DNA of 64,000 nt from Warburgia ugandensis (taxonomy: Eukaryota; Streptophyta; Magnoliopsida; Canellales; Canellaceae): positions 51,768,001 through 51,832,000 of the forward strand of contig CP141127.1 of NCBI GenBank assembly GCA_035236585.1, written 5' to 3'. Within the stretch, counting starts at the first letter, position 1. Every line of letters starts with the position of its first letter. The notes beneath the pieces are model-generated. The model saw only the letters and a program-made list of their open reading frames with translations, was not told the origin of the DNA and ran no database searches. This document shows, piece after piece, positions 1-8,635 of the stretch. The translations under genes and the position numbers were made by a program.

Positions 1-589
1 TATGCTATAACATAAGGCATTTCACCATGCCTGTTCCCATATGCATCATAGTGCAAAATAATCAGAAAGGTTGCTATGCTGCAGTCTGATCCGTACTAGC
101 GCGCTCGGATAAGCGCCTGTTCACCACCGATACCACGGTGGAAAATATTATGTCACTGCCCGTATGGGGGGCAAGACTTTCACGGTGGTGGCCTTCCCAT
201 AATTGCCACCACCCGAGCTTTTAGCCTCTCATTGGGCAAGGTATCATCATATCATCAATTTTCAAGGAGCGGGTGGCCAAACCCTCATAACTCCTCTAGC
301 AATAGCATCCCCTAGGCTCATGCCTATTAAAACAAACTCACAAGCCTCCAAGCTTGTATGTAAAATAGATTTCATATATATCAGACCATACGTCTGTTTA
401 CTTAGGGCTGAAATATTTTCTAGTTCCCTATTCACTTATAGTTTAGTCCTTAACCATCTTATAGGTGTTTGGTTGGATCATAAGGTTTTCAAGAGATATA
501 CTACAAGTATTATCATTACTCTTGTCAACATAAGATCATGAGTACAATCATGAATATCTCATGTAAATGCATTCATCAAATCCTCCTAC

Positions 590-1110
590 CTTTAAGGATT
601 GATCTCTTTTCCCCAATCTTCCATGATCTTGACCGATGTATGTAATCTGTACATCCATACATATTGTCAATATATAAATTATGAACAATCCTATTGATCA
701 CTAGATCTGATGTTTAGAATGATCTTTAGATCATTCATATCTAAGTATTTTTCTATCTCTAAGTCTTTGTATGTTCATCTCCTTGATCTTGATCTTTCAT
801 AGATCCTTTGATTGACAATCTACTCATGTTGATAAAGATCAAGGTCCTAGATCTTCTATCATCTAGTTCTTCTTTGATCTAAGTTCAGTTCTTGGATCAT
901 CCCTATGGAGGATGATCTTGGTTTTCTTCCTTGAATCACCTTTGATCAAGGGTTTGGATTATCTAATCTAAATAACTATAACAAGTATACTAAACATACA
1001 TACCAAGTACAATATAGTGTTCTTATCTTTATTGTTCTTGATCATCCAAGATTTAATAGATCTTGTTTGATCATCCTTATCGACTTACTTGTTTTTATTA
1101 GGGTTAGGTA
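590..1110. other. GATC-rich segment of LTR A
   Basis: I counted 15 GATC tetramers in 601-960, where base composition predicts about one. Many extend to TGATCT, AGATCT or ATGATC. The segment recurs at about 9960-10450 and in reverse complement in the solo LTR near 47030-47570, so it is a property of the family. Its function is unknown. Confidence 0.6.
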
Positions 1111-2439
1111 ATTTACTAACCTTTTATGCTCTTATGATTATTATTCAACCGGTTAATGTGCATGGTTGAAGGTAGCTTATTCAAGCCTAAATCTAGATTG
1201 CTCCTCTTATTTCCAATTGGCTAAGGCTTACTAGTTGAATGGGTGAACACAAAGTGGTTACTTCAATCCTCATGTAAGGAGGCGTTTAGACCTCACAAAC
1301 GTCACCGAAGGTAGGGGAAGAGCGAGGCTCTATTAGATAACCCCTTAACCACTATGTTCATCATTCACTAGAATGACCATAGCTCAACCTTTCATAAGGT
1401 TCCTATAAGCATGTTTACCCTAAGTACTCTTTCTAATGGATTTTAATTAAGTCCATGAATATTTATAATGTCATTCATGGGGTTTATTATTCTTTTCCTA
1501 ATTTGGGCCAAGGATTTGATAATCCTTATATTGTCCTACTAACTATAGCCCTTACTAATTAAGTCCAAAGTACTCCATTCTTATTTGTGTCATGAAACTC
1601 TACTTTCTCATTAGAATGCATTTTTGATGTTTTATGCTCTTTATCTCATAACAAGTAAATCTACTACTAACATTCAACTATAAATGAATTATAAATTTAA
1701 AGCATAAAACTACTTAATTTAACATTAAATGAAAATGAGACAAGGTACTTAAATTAACTCTAGCAACTTATGATAAGAATGAACACATAAACTCTAAATG
1801 TTATACTAGCATGCTTTATAACATAATAACATAAAATGAAACTAATTAGATTTACATTTTTAGAACCCTATTTTTATGATCCAACCATTTGATCTTAGAT
1901 CTTTGCCTTTGATTAAGGACTTTAGTTATATTTAGAGAATTTTCTCTATTAAGGTCAAAAGATCACATTGATCTATTTTTATCATAATCCATCCATGATT
2001 TCCTTGGATTTCATCATATAAACAATTATTCTTTCCATCCCAAGGATCTGATCACACTTGATCTCATTGATCAAGTGGGTCCCTTTGTATTTTTTTTTTT
2101 TTTCTATCATAAAGGGTAGATCCCTTAATATATCTCATATATATCCAATTTAAACATAGATATAACTTTATTTAAGTATTAGATCATTATTAAAACATGT
2201 TTCTAAGATCGATCATCTCGGATCTTGAAAATCTATGTAATTGGAAACTTAATTCTTAAATACAGAAAGTTTTTATTGAATAACATGTCATTTTTATTAT
2301 TCTATAAGAAAATAGAGGTTTCAAGCTTTCCATAGCTTCTTTCCGATCTCAATTTGGAGTTCAGATGACTCAGAATTGATCTGGAAGTTCACGGTCCTTC
2401 CTAGGGCCTAGATTTGATCTGGGCCCAAGGAAGGAACGG

Positions 2440-2745
2440 CCAATTAGTCGGGCGGAACGGCAGGCGGGCGGAACGAACCGAGCGGAACGAACCGGGGTCG
2501 TCGGGCGCGTCCGCTGGGAAGAAACTCCCAAGCACGACTGTGGGACGTCCCGAGACGCGGACGGGACGAGCGGAACGCCCGTCGTCCGCGCGCCCGCAAA
2601 CCGGGCTGTCGCTGGGCGCGTCCGCTCGTCCTTTTTATGGACGCGCCTCCATTGCGCTTGAACCGACGCCCCACGCGTATCGCACGCGCCGTTCCGACGG
2701 TGCGTCACGCGAGCGTCTTGGGCGTCGTACGATGCGGAGATCGGA
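2440..2745. other. CpG-dense core of LTR A (left copy)
   Basis: This is an abrupt GC-rich block in an otherwise AT-rich LTR. It has dense CpG and recurring short words such as ggaacg and gcgcgtccgc. The overlapping ORFs on both strands here are arginine- and proline-rich and look like a composition artefact. The same block lies at about 11813-12125 in the right LTR. A CpG-poorer form lies at about 45380-45700 in the solo LTR. Confidence 0.7.
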
Positions 2746-3383
2746 CTGTCCCTTCTGGGCCGTCCAATCAATCCTCTTGCAATTGAGGGCCCAAAAGGTC
2801 TCTGATTTTGATGAAACTTCTACCCTTGGGGTTTTTGACCCTTCTGGATCGATTGGTACAGTCAGATTTCTCATCGGAGCACTCCATCATCCCTAATTAA
2901 GGGTTCTATTGTTTACTTTATTTTTATCTTTTTATTACCAAAATTAATTACAGTAAAATAAAATTTACATAAAACATTACTAAAAATATATGAAAAGGAT
3001 TTCCACTTACTTGATTGGGGAGAAAACCTGATTTACATGCCCAATTAAAAAAAATACCTTGTTGATGACGATATAGCCTAAAATCCACCTTTCGCGTAAA
3101 TACCGTTGTTTGAACCGTTGGATCTTGAAATTCCTTTGGGGGTTTTGTAGAATAGATGTGTTGGGATGTTTTGGACGGTGGAATTGATCAAATTAGATCT
3201 AGAACAGAGTGCCTAATTGAATTTAGGTCTCTTGTTCTAATCTAAAAGAAAAATAAATTGGAAAGAGACTTAGCTCTTGGAAATTTTGGGGTTTTGAGAG
3301 GGATTCTAGATCTAATTTTTCAAGAAGATTGAAGATAATTTCGTGGGGATTGTATGAGGATTTTTGGAAGATTTTTGGGGTTG

Positions 3384-3391
3384 TATTTATA
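3384..3391 (-). promoter_or_regulatory. Probable TATA box of the left A LTR
   Basis: The plus-strand bases tatttata give TATAAATA on the minus strand, about 610 bp inside the U3 end of the LTR. Nearby is the palindrome at 3567-3585. The box is conserved in the right LTR at 12754-12761 but altered in the solo copy, where it reads tacaaata near 44734. Promoter activity is inferred from position only. Confidence 0.5.
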
Positions 3392-3566
3392 GGCATTTTG
3401 GGTCTTTTTCATGATTATAATATGTTATTTTTTTAATATAAAATGGCATGAAAGTCTTCATGCCTAACTTTTCTTCCCCATGACTAGCTGATCTTTGTTG
3501 ACCCATGTTTCACATGGGCTGCTGATCAAATTGGTTGTTGGGGACGTGGTGGTCCCCATGTGGGCC

Positions 3567-3585
3567 CCATGTGGGCCCCACATGG
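3567..3585. other. Palindrome upstream of the LTR A TATA box
   Basis: The 19 bases ccatgtgggccccacatgg form two 9-bp arms around one base. A second ccccatgtggg unit directly precedes them. The motif is kept in the right LTR (about 12926-12953) and partly in the solo LTR (about 44530-44560). It may be a factor site or a hairpin. Confidence 0.55.
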
Positions 3586-3996
3586 TGTAAAAAGTCCGTT
3601 TTGCCCTTTATGCATAAAACTTTGGGTTTTATTCCCATGATCTCGGATTTGAGTGTACTTAGTGGCGTTGGATTCGTATTTCTCAATACATTCTAAATTT
3701 TGATGTTTCATAATTTGATTTTTAGATTATTTTGATTTTTGGGTAAAATTACTATTTTACCCTTTTTGTCCAAAAAATGAAAAACTTAAGGATTTCTCAT
3801 CTGAATTCGAAATTTGTCGTGCATACGGTCGTTTTGAAGGGTTTGCTAAGTTTAAATTTCAATTTTACATATCTTATTATTTGATTATACTTTTAAAAAG
3901 TATATTTTAAATAACCCTAATATTTCACCAGAAATATCTAAAACTCAAACTTTATTGATTTTTCTCAATCAATTTACAAAAATTGGGGTTATTACA

Positions 3997-4012
3997 ATCT
4001 TCCCCCCTTACA
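3997..4012 (-). other. A1 polypurine tract
   Basis: On the minus strand this reads taaggggggaagat immediately before the 3' LTR, the expected place and composition for the plus-strand primer. Just upstream, the stretch encoding the terminal pol motif (tttcgaggacgaaatt) resembles the same position in family B. Confidence 0.8.
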
Positions 4013-4080
4013 ATAATTTCGTCCTCGAAATTTGTAATACAACTCTTACTCAAACAAACTAGGGTGTGTCTTCCTCATTT

Positions 4081-4704
4081 CTACTTAGTTTCCCACGTGG
4101 CTTCCTCAATAGAGTGATGTTGCCACGGGACCTTGACTAACGGAATGCTTTTGGTTCTTAACCTGTTCCTTGCGGTCCCGAGAATTCGTATTGCCTTTTC
4201 TTCGAAGGTTAGGTCAGGCTTGAGCTCTTCTGGCACCCTTTGAAGTACATGAGTGTCGTCTTGGAGGTACTTCCTTAGCATAGACACATGAAAGACACTA
4301 TGTATTTCTGAGAGTTGGGGTGGTAAGGCTAATTTGTATGCCACTTGACCAACCCTTTCTAAGATTTCAAACGGACCAATGAATCGAGGACTAAGTTTTC
4401 CTTTGCTTCCAAACCTCATTACTCCTTTGACAGGTGATACTTTTAGAAATACGTGCTCCCCAACATCAAATTCCAGGTTTCTACGTCTTTTATCTGCGTA
4501 ACTCTTTTGTCGACCGTGTGTCTTTGTTAACAACCTCTTTTGTATCAATCTGACCTTGTCTATACATTGTTCCACTAGTTCTGACTTTATCAGCCTTCTT
4601 TCTCCAACTTCACTCCAACAGGTTGGTGATCGACATGGCCGTCCATACAATGCTTCATATGGTGCCATACCAATACTTGCTTGAAAAGCTGTTGTTATAT
4701 GCAA
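4081..4704 (-). pseudogene. A1 integrase C-terminal part with GPY/F-like and chromodomain-like region
   Basis: This 207-codon frame begins in the end of the integrase core ([15 protein letters not shown]). It runs through the C-terminal module (FDVGEHVFLKVSP, GKLSPRFIGPFEILE, VFHVSMLRKY), where the GPY/F-type motif appears as GPFEI. It ends in a chromodomain-II-like tail (KSIPLVKVPW, EEATWE). The stop at 4081 follows a one-base loss, and the usual last dozen codons lie in a neighbouring frame down to about 4040. In chromoviruses this end is thought to guide integration to chromatin. The first codon is not a real start, since the frame opens after a frameshift. Confidence 0.85.
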
Positions 4705-5137
4705 ATTCTACTAAAGGAAGATGTTCATCCCAACTCCCTTTCCAATCTAATGCACATGCTCTCAACATATCTTCTAAGGTTTGAATAGTCCTTTCTGATT
4801 GACCATCCGTTTGAGGGTGAAATCTTTGTCTTGAGTTTAATTGAGGTTCCCAAGGCTTGTTGTACACTCTTCCAACATCTTGAAGTAAATCTTCCATCCC
4901 TATCCGAGATAATGGATAGTGGAATCCCATGAAGTCTTACTATTTCTTTGATGTATAACTTAGCAATTTGTCAACCGATTGGTTTTGTCTAATTGGTAGG
5001 AAATGTGCTGACTTTGTTAACCTATCCACCACCACCCAAATCATGTCATGGCCTGCTCTAGTCCTTGGCAATCCCACTACAAAATCCATAGTGATATTGT
5101 CCCATTTCCATTCTGGAAGTTCCAATGTTTGTAACAT
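4655..5137 (-). pseudogene. A1 integrase catalytic core, in two frames
   Basis: Two overlapping or adjacent frames carry the core. The first (5137-4940) has [15 protein letters not shown] with the first catalytic aspartate and [15 protein letters not shown]. The second (4930-4655) has [20 protein letters not shown] with the catalytic glutamate in QSE, then [12 protein letters not shown]. The second aspartate lies around the break at about 4930-4940. There the usual SDRD stretch is damaged or deleted: a sequence resembling [13 protein letters not shown] follows GFHYP. The enzyme would join the cDNA to host DNA if whole; here it is inactive. Confidence 0.85.
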
Positions 5138-5345
5138 TCAGTGGTCTTTGGTGTTCAGCCTTTACTTGTTGACAATTTAGACATTTAGCCACAAATTCTC
5201 CTATTTCTCTCTTCATGCCTTCCCACCAAAAGTTTCTTTTTAAATCTTGATACATCTTTGTACTTCCAGGGTGTATAGAAAACTTTGACTGATGGGCTTC
5301 TTGTATCAATTCCTTTCTCAGACATGTATTTGAAGGAACCACCAA
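5058..5345 (-). pseudogene. A1 integrase N-terminal zinc-binding domain
   Basis: The frame shows the HHCC arrangement: EAHQSKFSIHPGSTKMY supplies the two histidines and VAKCLNCQQVKAEH the two cysteines. WWEGMKREI between them is typical of plant Ty3/Gypsy integrases. The frame ends after the zinc domain, and the core continues in the overlapping frame at 5137. Confidence 0.88.
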
Positions 5346-5701
5346 TCTCTCTTGAAAACGTATGCCCCCATCTGTCCCCTTAACAAATCCTTTCTTTTCA
5401 CATAATTCTGAGTTGCTGTATCTTCTTCTTGGGCTTTAAGGACTCTTTCTACAAAAGCTGATTTAATTGTGATGTTTGTCAGTAGAGCTCTTGGTTGTCT
5501 ACTTAATGCATCAGCTACTACATTTGCCTTTCCAGGATGGTATTGGATGGCAAAATCGTAGTCTTTGATATACTCTATCCATCTTCTTTGTCTCATATTT
5601 AAATCAGCCTGAGTGAAGATGTATTTGAGACTCTTATGATCCGTAAATACATTGAATTTTTCCCCATACAAATAATGTCTCCAAATTTTCAATGCAAACA
5701 C
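5318..5701 (-). pseudogene. A1 RNase H region
   Basis: The frame contains [13 protein letters not shown], the RNase H motif [11 protein letters not shown] and the C-terminal [14 protein letters not shown], which carries the last aspartate. The start of the domain lies in other frames at about 5700-5900. The enzyme degrades the RNA strand during reverse transcription. Confidence 0.88.
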
Positions 5702-5976
5702 TACACTGCCAATTCTAAGTCATGTCTTGGGTAATTTATTTCATGTTTCTTCAATTGTCTAGATGCATAAGCAATGACCTTCCCATGTTGCATTAACACA
5801 CCTCCTAACCCTTTGCCTGAAGCATCACAGTATATTTCATATCCCCCACTCCCGGTGGCAAGGTCAATACCGGTGTCTTGTAGTTAATCTCTTCTTAAGC
5901 TCTTGAAAACTATTTTCACAGTCTTCTGACCAAGTGAATGGTACCCCCTTTCTTGTCAAGGAAGTCATAGGAAGAG

Positions 5977-6435
5977 CTAGACGAGAGAACCCTTGAATGA
6001 ATCTACGGTAGTATCTGCTAGTCCAAGAAAACTACGTATTTCTGTTACTGTTTTAGGTTTCTCCCAATTGATTACTGCTTCAATCTTGGTGGGGTCCACT
6101 TCTACTCCATTCTTGGAAATTACATGACCTAAAAAATTGACCTTCTCTAACCAGAATTCACACTTACTAAATTTACCAAACGGTTTATGTGCTCTGAGGG
6201 TATTTAGTACAATTCGTAAGTGTTCTTGATGTTCTTTGATACTGGTAGAGTAAATCAGTATATCGTCGATAAATACTATCACAAATTTATCCAAAAATTC
6301 TTTGAAGATTCTATTCATCAAATCCATAAACACTGCTGGTGCATTAGTCAACCCAAAAGACATGACTAAAAACTCGTAATGCCCATATCGAGTTACGAAT
6401 GCTGACTTGGATATGTCTTCATCCTTAATACGCAA
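5977..6435 (-). pseudogene. A1 reverse transcriptase palm region
   Basis: The catalytic box appears as [10 protein letters not shown], preceded by [17 protein letters not shown] and followed by [17 protein letters not shown]. Just upstream in the continuing frame is [13 protein letters not shown], with the first catalytic aspartate, at about 6440-6485. After FLGLA a single base is missing and the frame leaves the family consensus. Confidence 0.9.
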
Positions 6436-6526
6436 TTGATGATATCCTGATCTAAGATCAATTTTAGAAAAGACCTTAGCAGATTGGAGTTGATCAAAGA
6501 GATCATCAATGCGTGGTAAGGGATAT

Positions 6527-6829
6527 CTATTTCTCAGGGTGACACTTGTTCAACATTCTATAATCAATGCATAATCTCATTGACCCATCCTTCTTCTTGA
6601 CAAATATTCCTGGTGCTCCCCATGGTGAACTACTTGGTCTAACAAACCCTTTTTCTAACAAGTCTTGCAATTGTCCTTTTAACTCTTTCAACTCTGCTGG
6701 GGCCATCCTATAAGGTGCTTTAGAAATTGGAGTTGTACCAGGAATTACTTCAATGGTAAACTCAATTTCTCGGTGTGGGGGTAACCCTGGTAGTTCTTCA
6801 GGAAAAACATCTTGGAATTCCTTGACCAC
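6527..6829 (-). pseudogene. A1 reverse transcriptase N-terminal part
   Basis: This 100-codon frame shows [53 protein letters not shown] and CIDYRMLNK, the fingers of a Ty3/Gypsy RT. It ends at a frameshift just before the segment leading to the first palm motif. ORFs on the plus strand in this stretch are shadows. Confidence 0.9.
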
Positions 6830-7029
6830 TTCAATTTCTGTTATCTGGGCTGTTCAACATCTAAAGAAACCCTTTGTTGCTAAAAATGCGACACCCCTTG
6901 GTCATATGTTTATTTGCCTTCATAGCCGAGATGATGGATTTGTCTAAGTCATTGTGTTTCCCATACGGTGTTAATACTTGCTCTCTGGTATACTAAATGT
7001 GAGTTTCTTCTTGTGACAGTCCATAACTA

Positions 7030-7470
7030 CCCGGTATTTTGCTAACCGAGTCCATACCCAATATGATGTCAAAATCCTCCATGTTCAACAAAATGAGGTC
7101 TATGTCCATTCTTTTGCCCAATACCTCTAGGGGTACATTATGCAAGTATTCTTGTAGTTTAATTATTTTTCCAAGCTGGAGTTGTTACATCTAAATCAAA
7201 TCCCAGGTTTTCCTCTGATAGTTGTATACTAGATGCAAATTCACAAGATATAAAGGAATGCGTAGATCCAGAATCAAACAATACTTTGGCATAGTTGTCT
7301 GCTACAAGTAGTGTACCTTCAATTACCGCATTGGATGGTCCAGCTTGGCCGTCAGTGATAGCGAAAACCCTTCTGGGTGTCGAGGAGCAATTTCTAATTT
7401 TGCTTCCTTGACTGCCAATGGTTTGGTACAGTGGGCGGCGATATGTCCATACTCCCCACAATTGTGGCAC
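7030..7470 (-). pseudogene. A1 aspartic protease (retropepsin)
   Basis: The active-site motif LFDSGSTHSFIS is seen after AVIEGTLLVADNYAKV in the frame 7470-7159. The C-terminal retropepsin motif DFDIILGMD lies farther down at about 7050-7080 in a different frame, beyond a break near 7160. The enzyme matures the gag-pol polyprotein. Confidence 0.87.
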
Positions 7471-7826
7471 TTGATTGGAAATCGTTGTGGTTGTTGTTGT
7501 ATAGGTCGTGGACAGATATTGCCTTGGTGAAATTTTCTACATCTTGGACATGGCTGTCTATTTGGCCTTGGTGCATTGTTCCTTTGATTTCTTTGAGGCT
7601 TAAAATTGTTCCAAGGTCTTTTATTCTTACGGAAAGGCCTTGGGTTATTGTGTCCTCCTCCACTGAACTTGGTAATTTGACCCTTTTTGTACTCATCTTC
7701 AAACTTGGAAGCCATTTCTACACAATCTGTCAAGGTAGTGGGTTTAGTACCTAGCACCTTTACTTTCAGCCCAGTGAAGACCTTCAATGAATCGATCCAC
7801 GGTGTGTGTTTACGTGTCACACACAT
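7323..7826 (-). pseudogene. A1 gag C-terminal part with CCHC zinc knuckle
   Basis: The frame has TLTDCVEMASKFEDEYKKG, a basic asparagine- and proline-rich stretch, a cysteine pair motif CPRCRKFHQGNIC, and a canonical zinc knuckle CHNCGEYGHIAAHC. The knuckle binds the genomic RNA in the nucleocapsid. The first 25 or so codons are out of the family frame, and the end leaves the protease frame near 7380. Confidence 0.88.
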
Positions 7827-7910
7827 GAGGCGCGAATCTCCTTAGTTGTGTGAACTTGTTATCATAGTCCACTACTGACATATCCCCTTGCCTTAGGTTC
7901 AAGAACTCTA

Positions 7911-8522
7911 TCAATTTCCTTTGTTGTACATGAGAAGGAAAGTATTTATGGTTGAATACTTCCTTAAATTCTTCCCATGTAGTATCTTCGAATTCGAGAA
8001 GAAGGTGTTTTTAGCTGATCTCCACCAAAATGCAGCTTCTTGTTTGAATAAATATGTGGCAAATTTCACTTTCAACTGCGAAGGAGTACGTAGTGCACTA
8101 AAAGTCTTTTCAACTTCATATATCCATTCTTCAGCTTTTTCAGCTTCACCCTTACCATCATACATTGAAACCCTCTTTTGAAATCTCTCCAGCATTTTGT
8201 CAATCTTTTCTGGTCCTAATGGGAAGTTTCCGACTTCATCACTTGGTACAAGGGAAGATTGCCCTTGTCCAGGTGTGGGAGTAGCTGGTGGTGGTGTTGG
8301 TGTAGTATGTCTCACCTCAGGCTGAGCCTGAGCCTGCGTACTTGGTATTTCTACAGGAGGTGATGAACTCTGGGGCTGTTGTAGGTGAGGAAGGAGGTTC
8401 CTTAACATCCTTGTCATCATCTCTTCCATATTACTCATGGTTACTCTCTCCATATTGTCGTCTGGAGTGGTTTGAGCTGTCTGCCTTGTAACTCTCTTTG
8501 GTGGCATCTGCTCATAAACCAA
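7911..8522 (-). pseudogene. A1 gag N-terminal part (capsid)
   Basis: The frame opens at 8522, and the likely family start is the second methionine (MPPKRVTRQ) at about 8507. It has a proline- and glutamine-rich stretch, then the retrotransposon gag domain: GEAEKAEEWIYEVEKTF and ATYLFKQEAAFWWRS. Near 7990 the frame shifts, so the tail to 7911 is not gag. The continuing gag sequence (RKLIEFLNLRQGDMSV and RRFAPH) is visible in another frame at about 7830-7940. Confidence 0.87.
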
Positions 8523-8623
8523 AATTCTATCAGTCCTCTATACAACTATTTCTATCTTAATCTAGACATGGATTATAATCTCTCTTTTGGACATATTTGT
8601 ACTGTACTGTGACTGGATGAATC

Positions 8624-8635
8624 GCTACGATACCA
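8624..8635 (-). other. A1 primer binding site (tRNA-iMet type, two mismatches)
   Basis: On the minus strand this reads TGGTATCGTAGC, three bases inside the 5' LTR. It matches the tRNA-iMet form TGGTATCAGAGC, seen intact in families B and C, except at two bases. Confidence 0.75.

Larger units (their letters stand above)
1..3996 (-). repeat. A1 3' LTR (left copy, incomplete)
   Basis: This stretch aligns almost base for base with 9371-13364 and ends in ...attaca, the complement of an LTR start TGTAATAACCCC. It holds an AT-rich, GATC-rich part (about 590-2250), a CpG-rich core (about 2440-2745), a TATA-like box and the U3 start at its right edge. I count by eye about 35-45 differences from the right copy, roughly one percent. 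Many of these cluster in the first 150 bp. The short ORFs inside, including a 160-codon frame in the CpG core, show no protein signature. Confidence 0.93.
4040..8522 (-). pseudogene. A1 gag-pol polyprotein, multiply frameshifted
   Basis: This is a complete set of Ty3/Gypsy domains in the order gag, CCHC, protease, RT, RNase H, integrase, C-terminal domain, but no frame stays open for more than about 210 codons. Breaks are seen near 7990 and 7800 (gag), 7380 (CCHC to protease), 7160 (protease), 6530 (within RT), 6005 (one missing base after FLGLA), and about 5320, 5130, 4930 and 4700 (RNase H to integrase and within integrase). One more near 4081 puts the last dozen codons in another frame. 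The separate segments are listed individually. The element cannot encode a working polyprotein as written. Part of the damage could be sequencing indels, because the flanking LTRs are almost identical. Confidence 0.92.

Noticed and set aside
2414..2896. A 160-codon open frame in the CpG core of LTR A, with counterparts on both strands
   Set aside because: Arginine-rich, overlapping frames on both strands, and frame not kept in the right LTR or the solo copy. It is an effect of high GC and few stop codons.
5058..5345. Possible captured host gene or endogenous pararetrovirus
   Set aside because: Domain order, LTRs, PBS and PPT are those of a Ty3/Gypsy retrotransposon. No envelope, movement or coat protein motif was seen.
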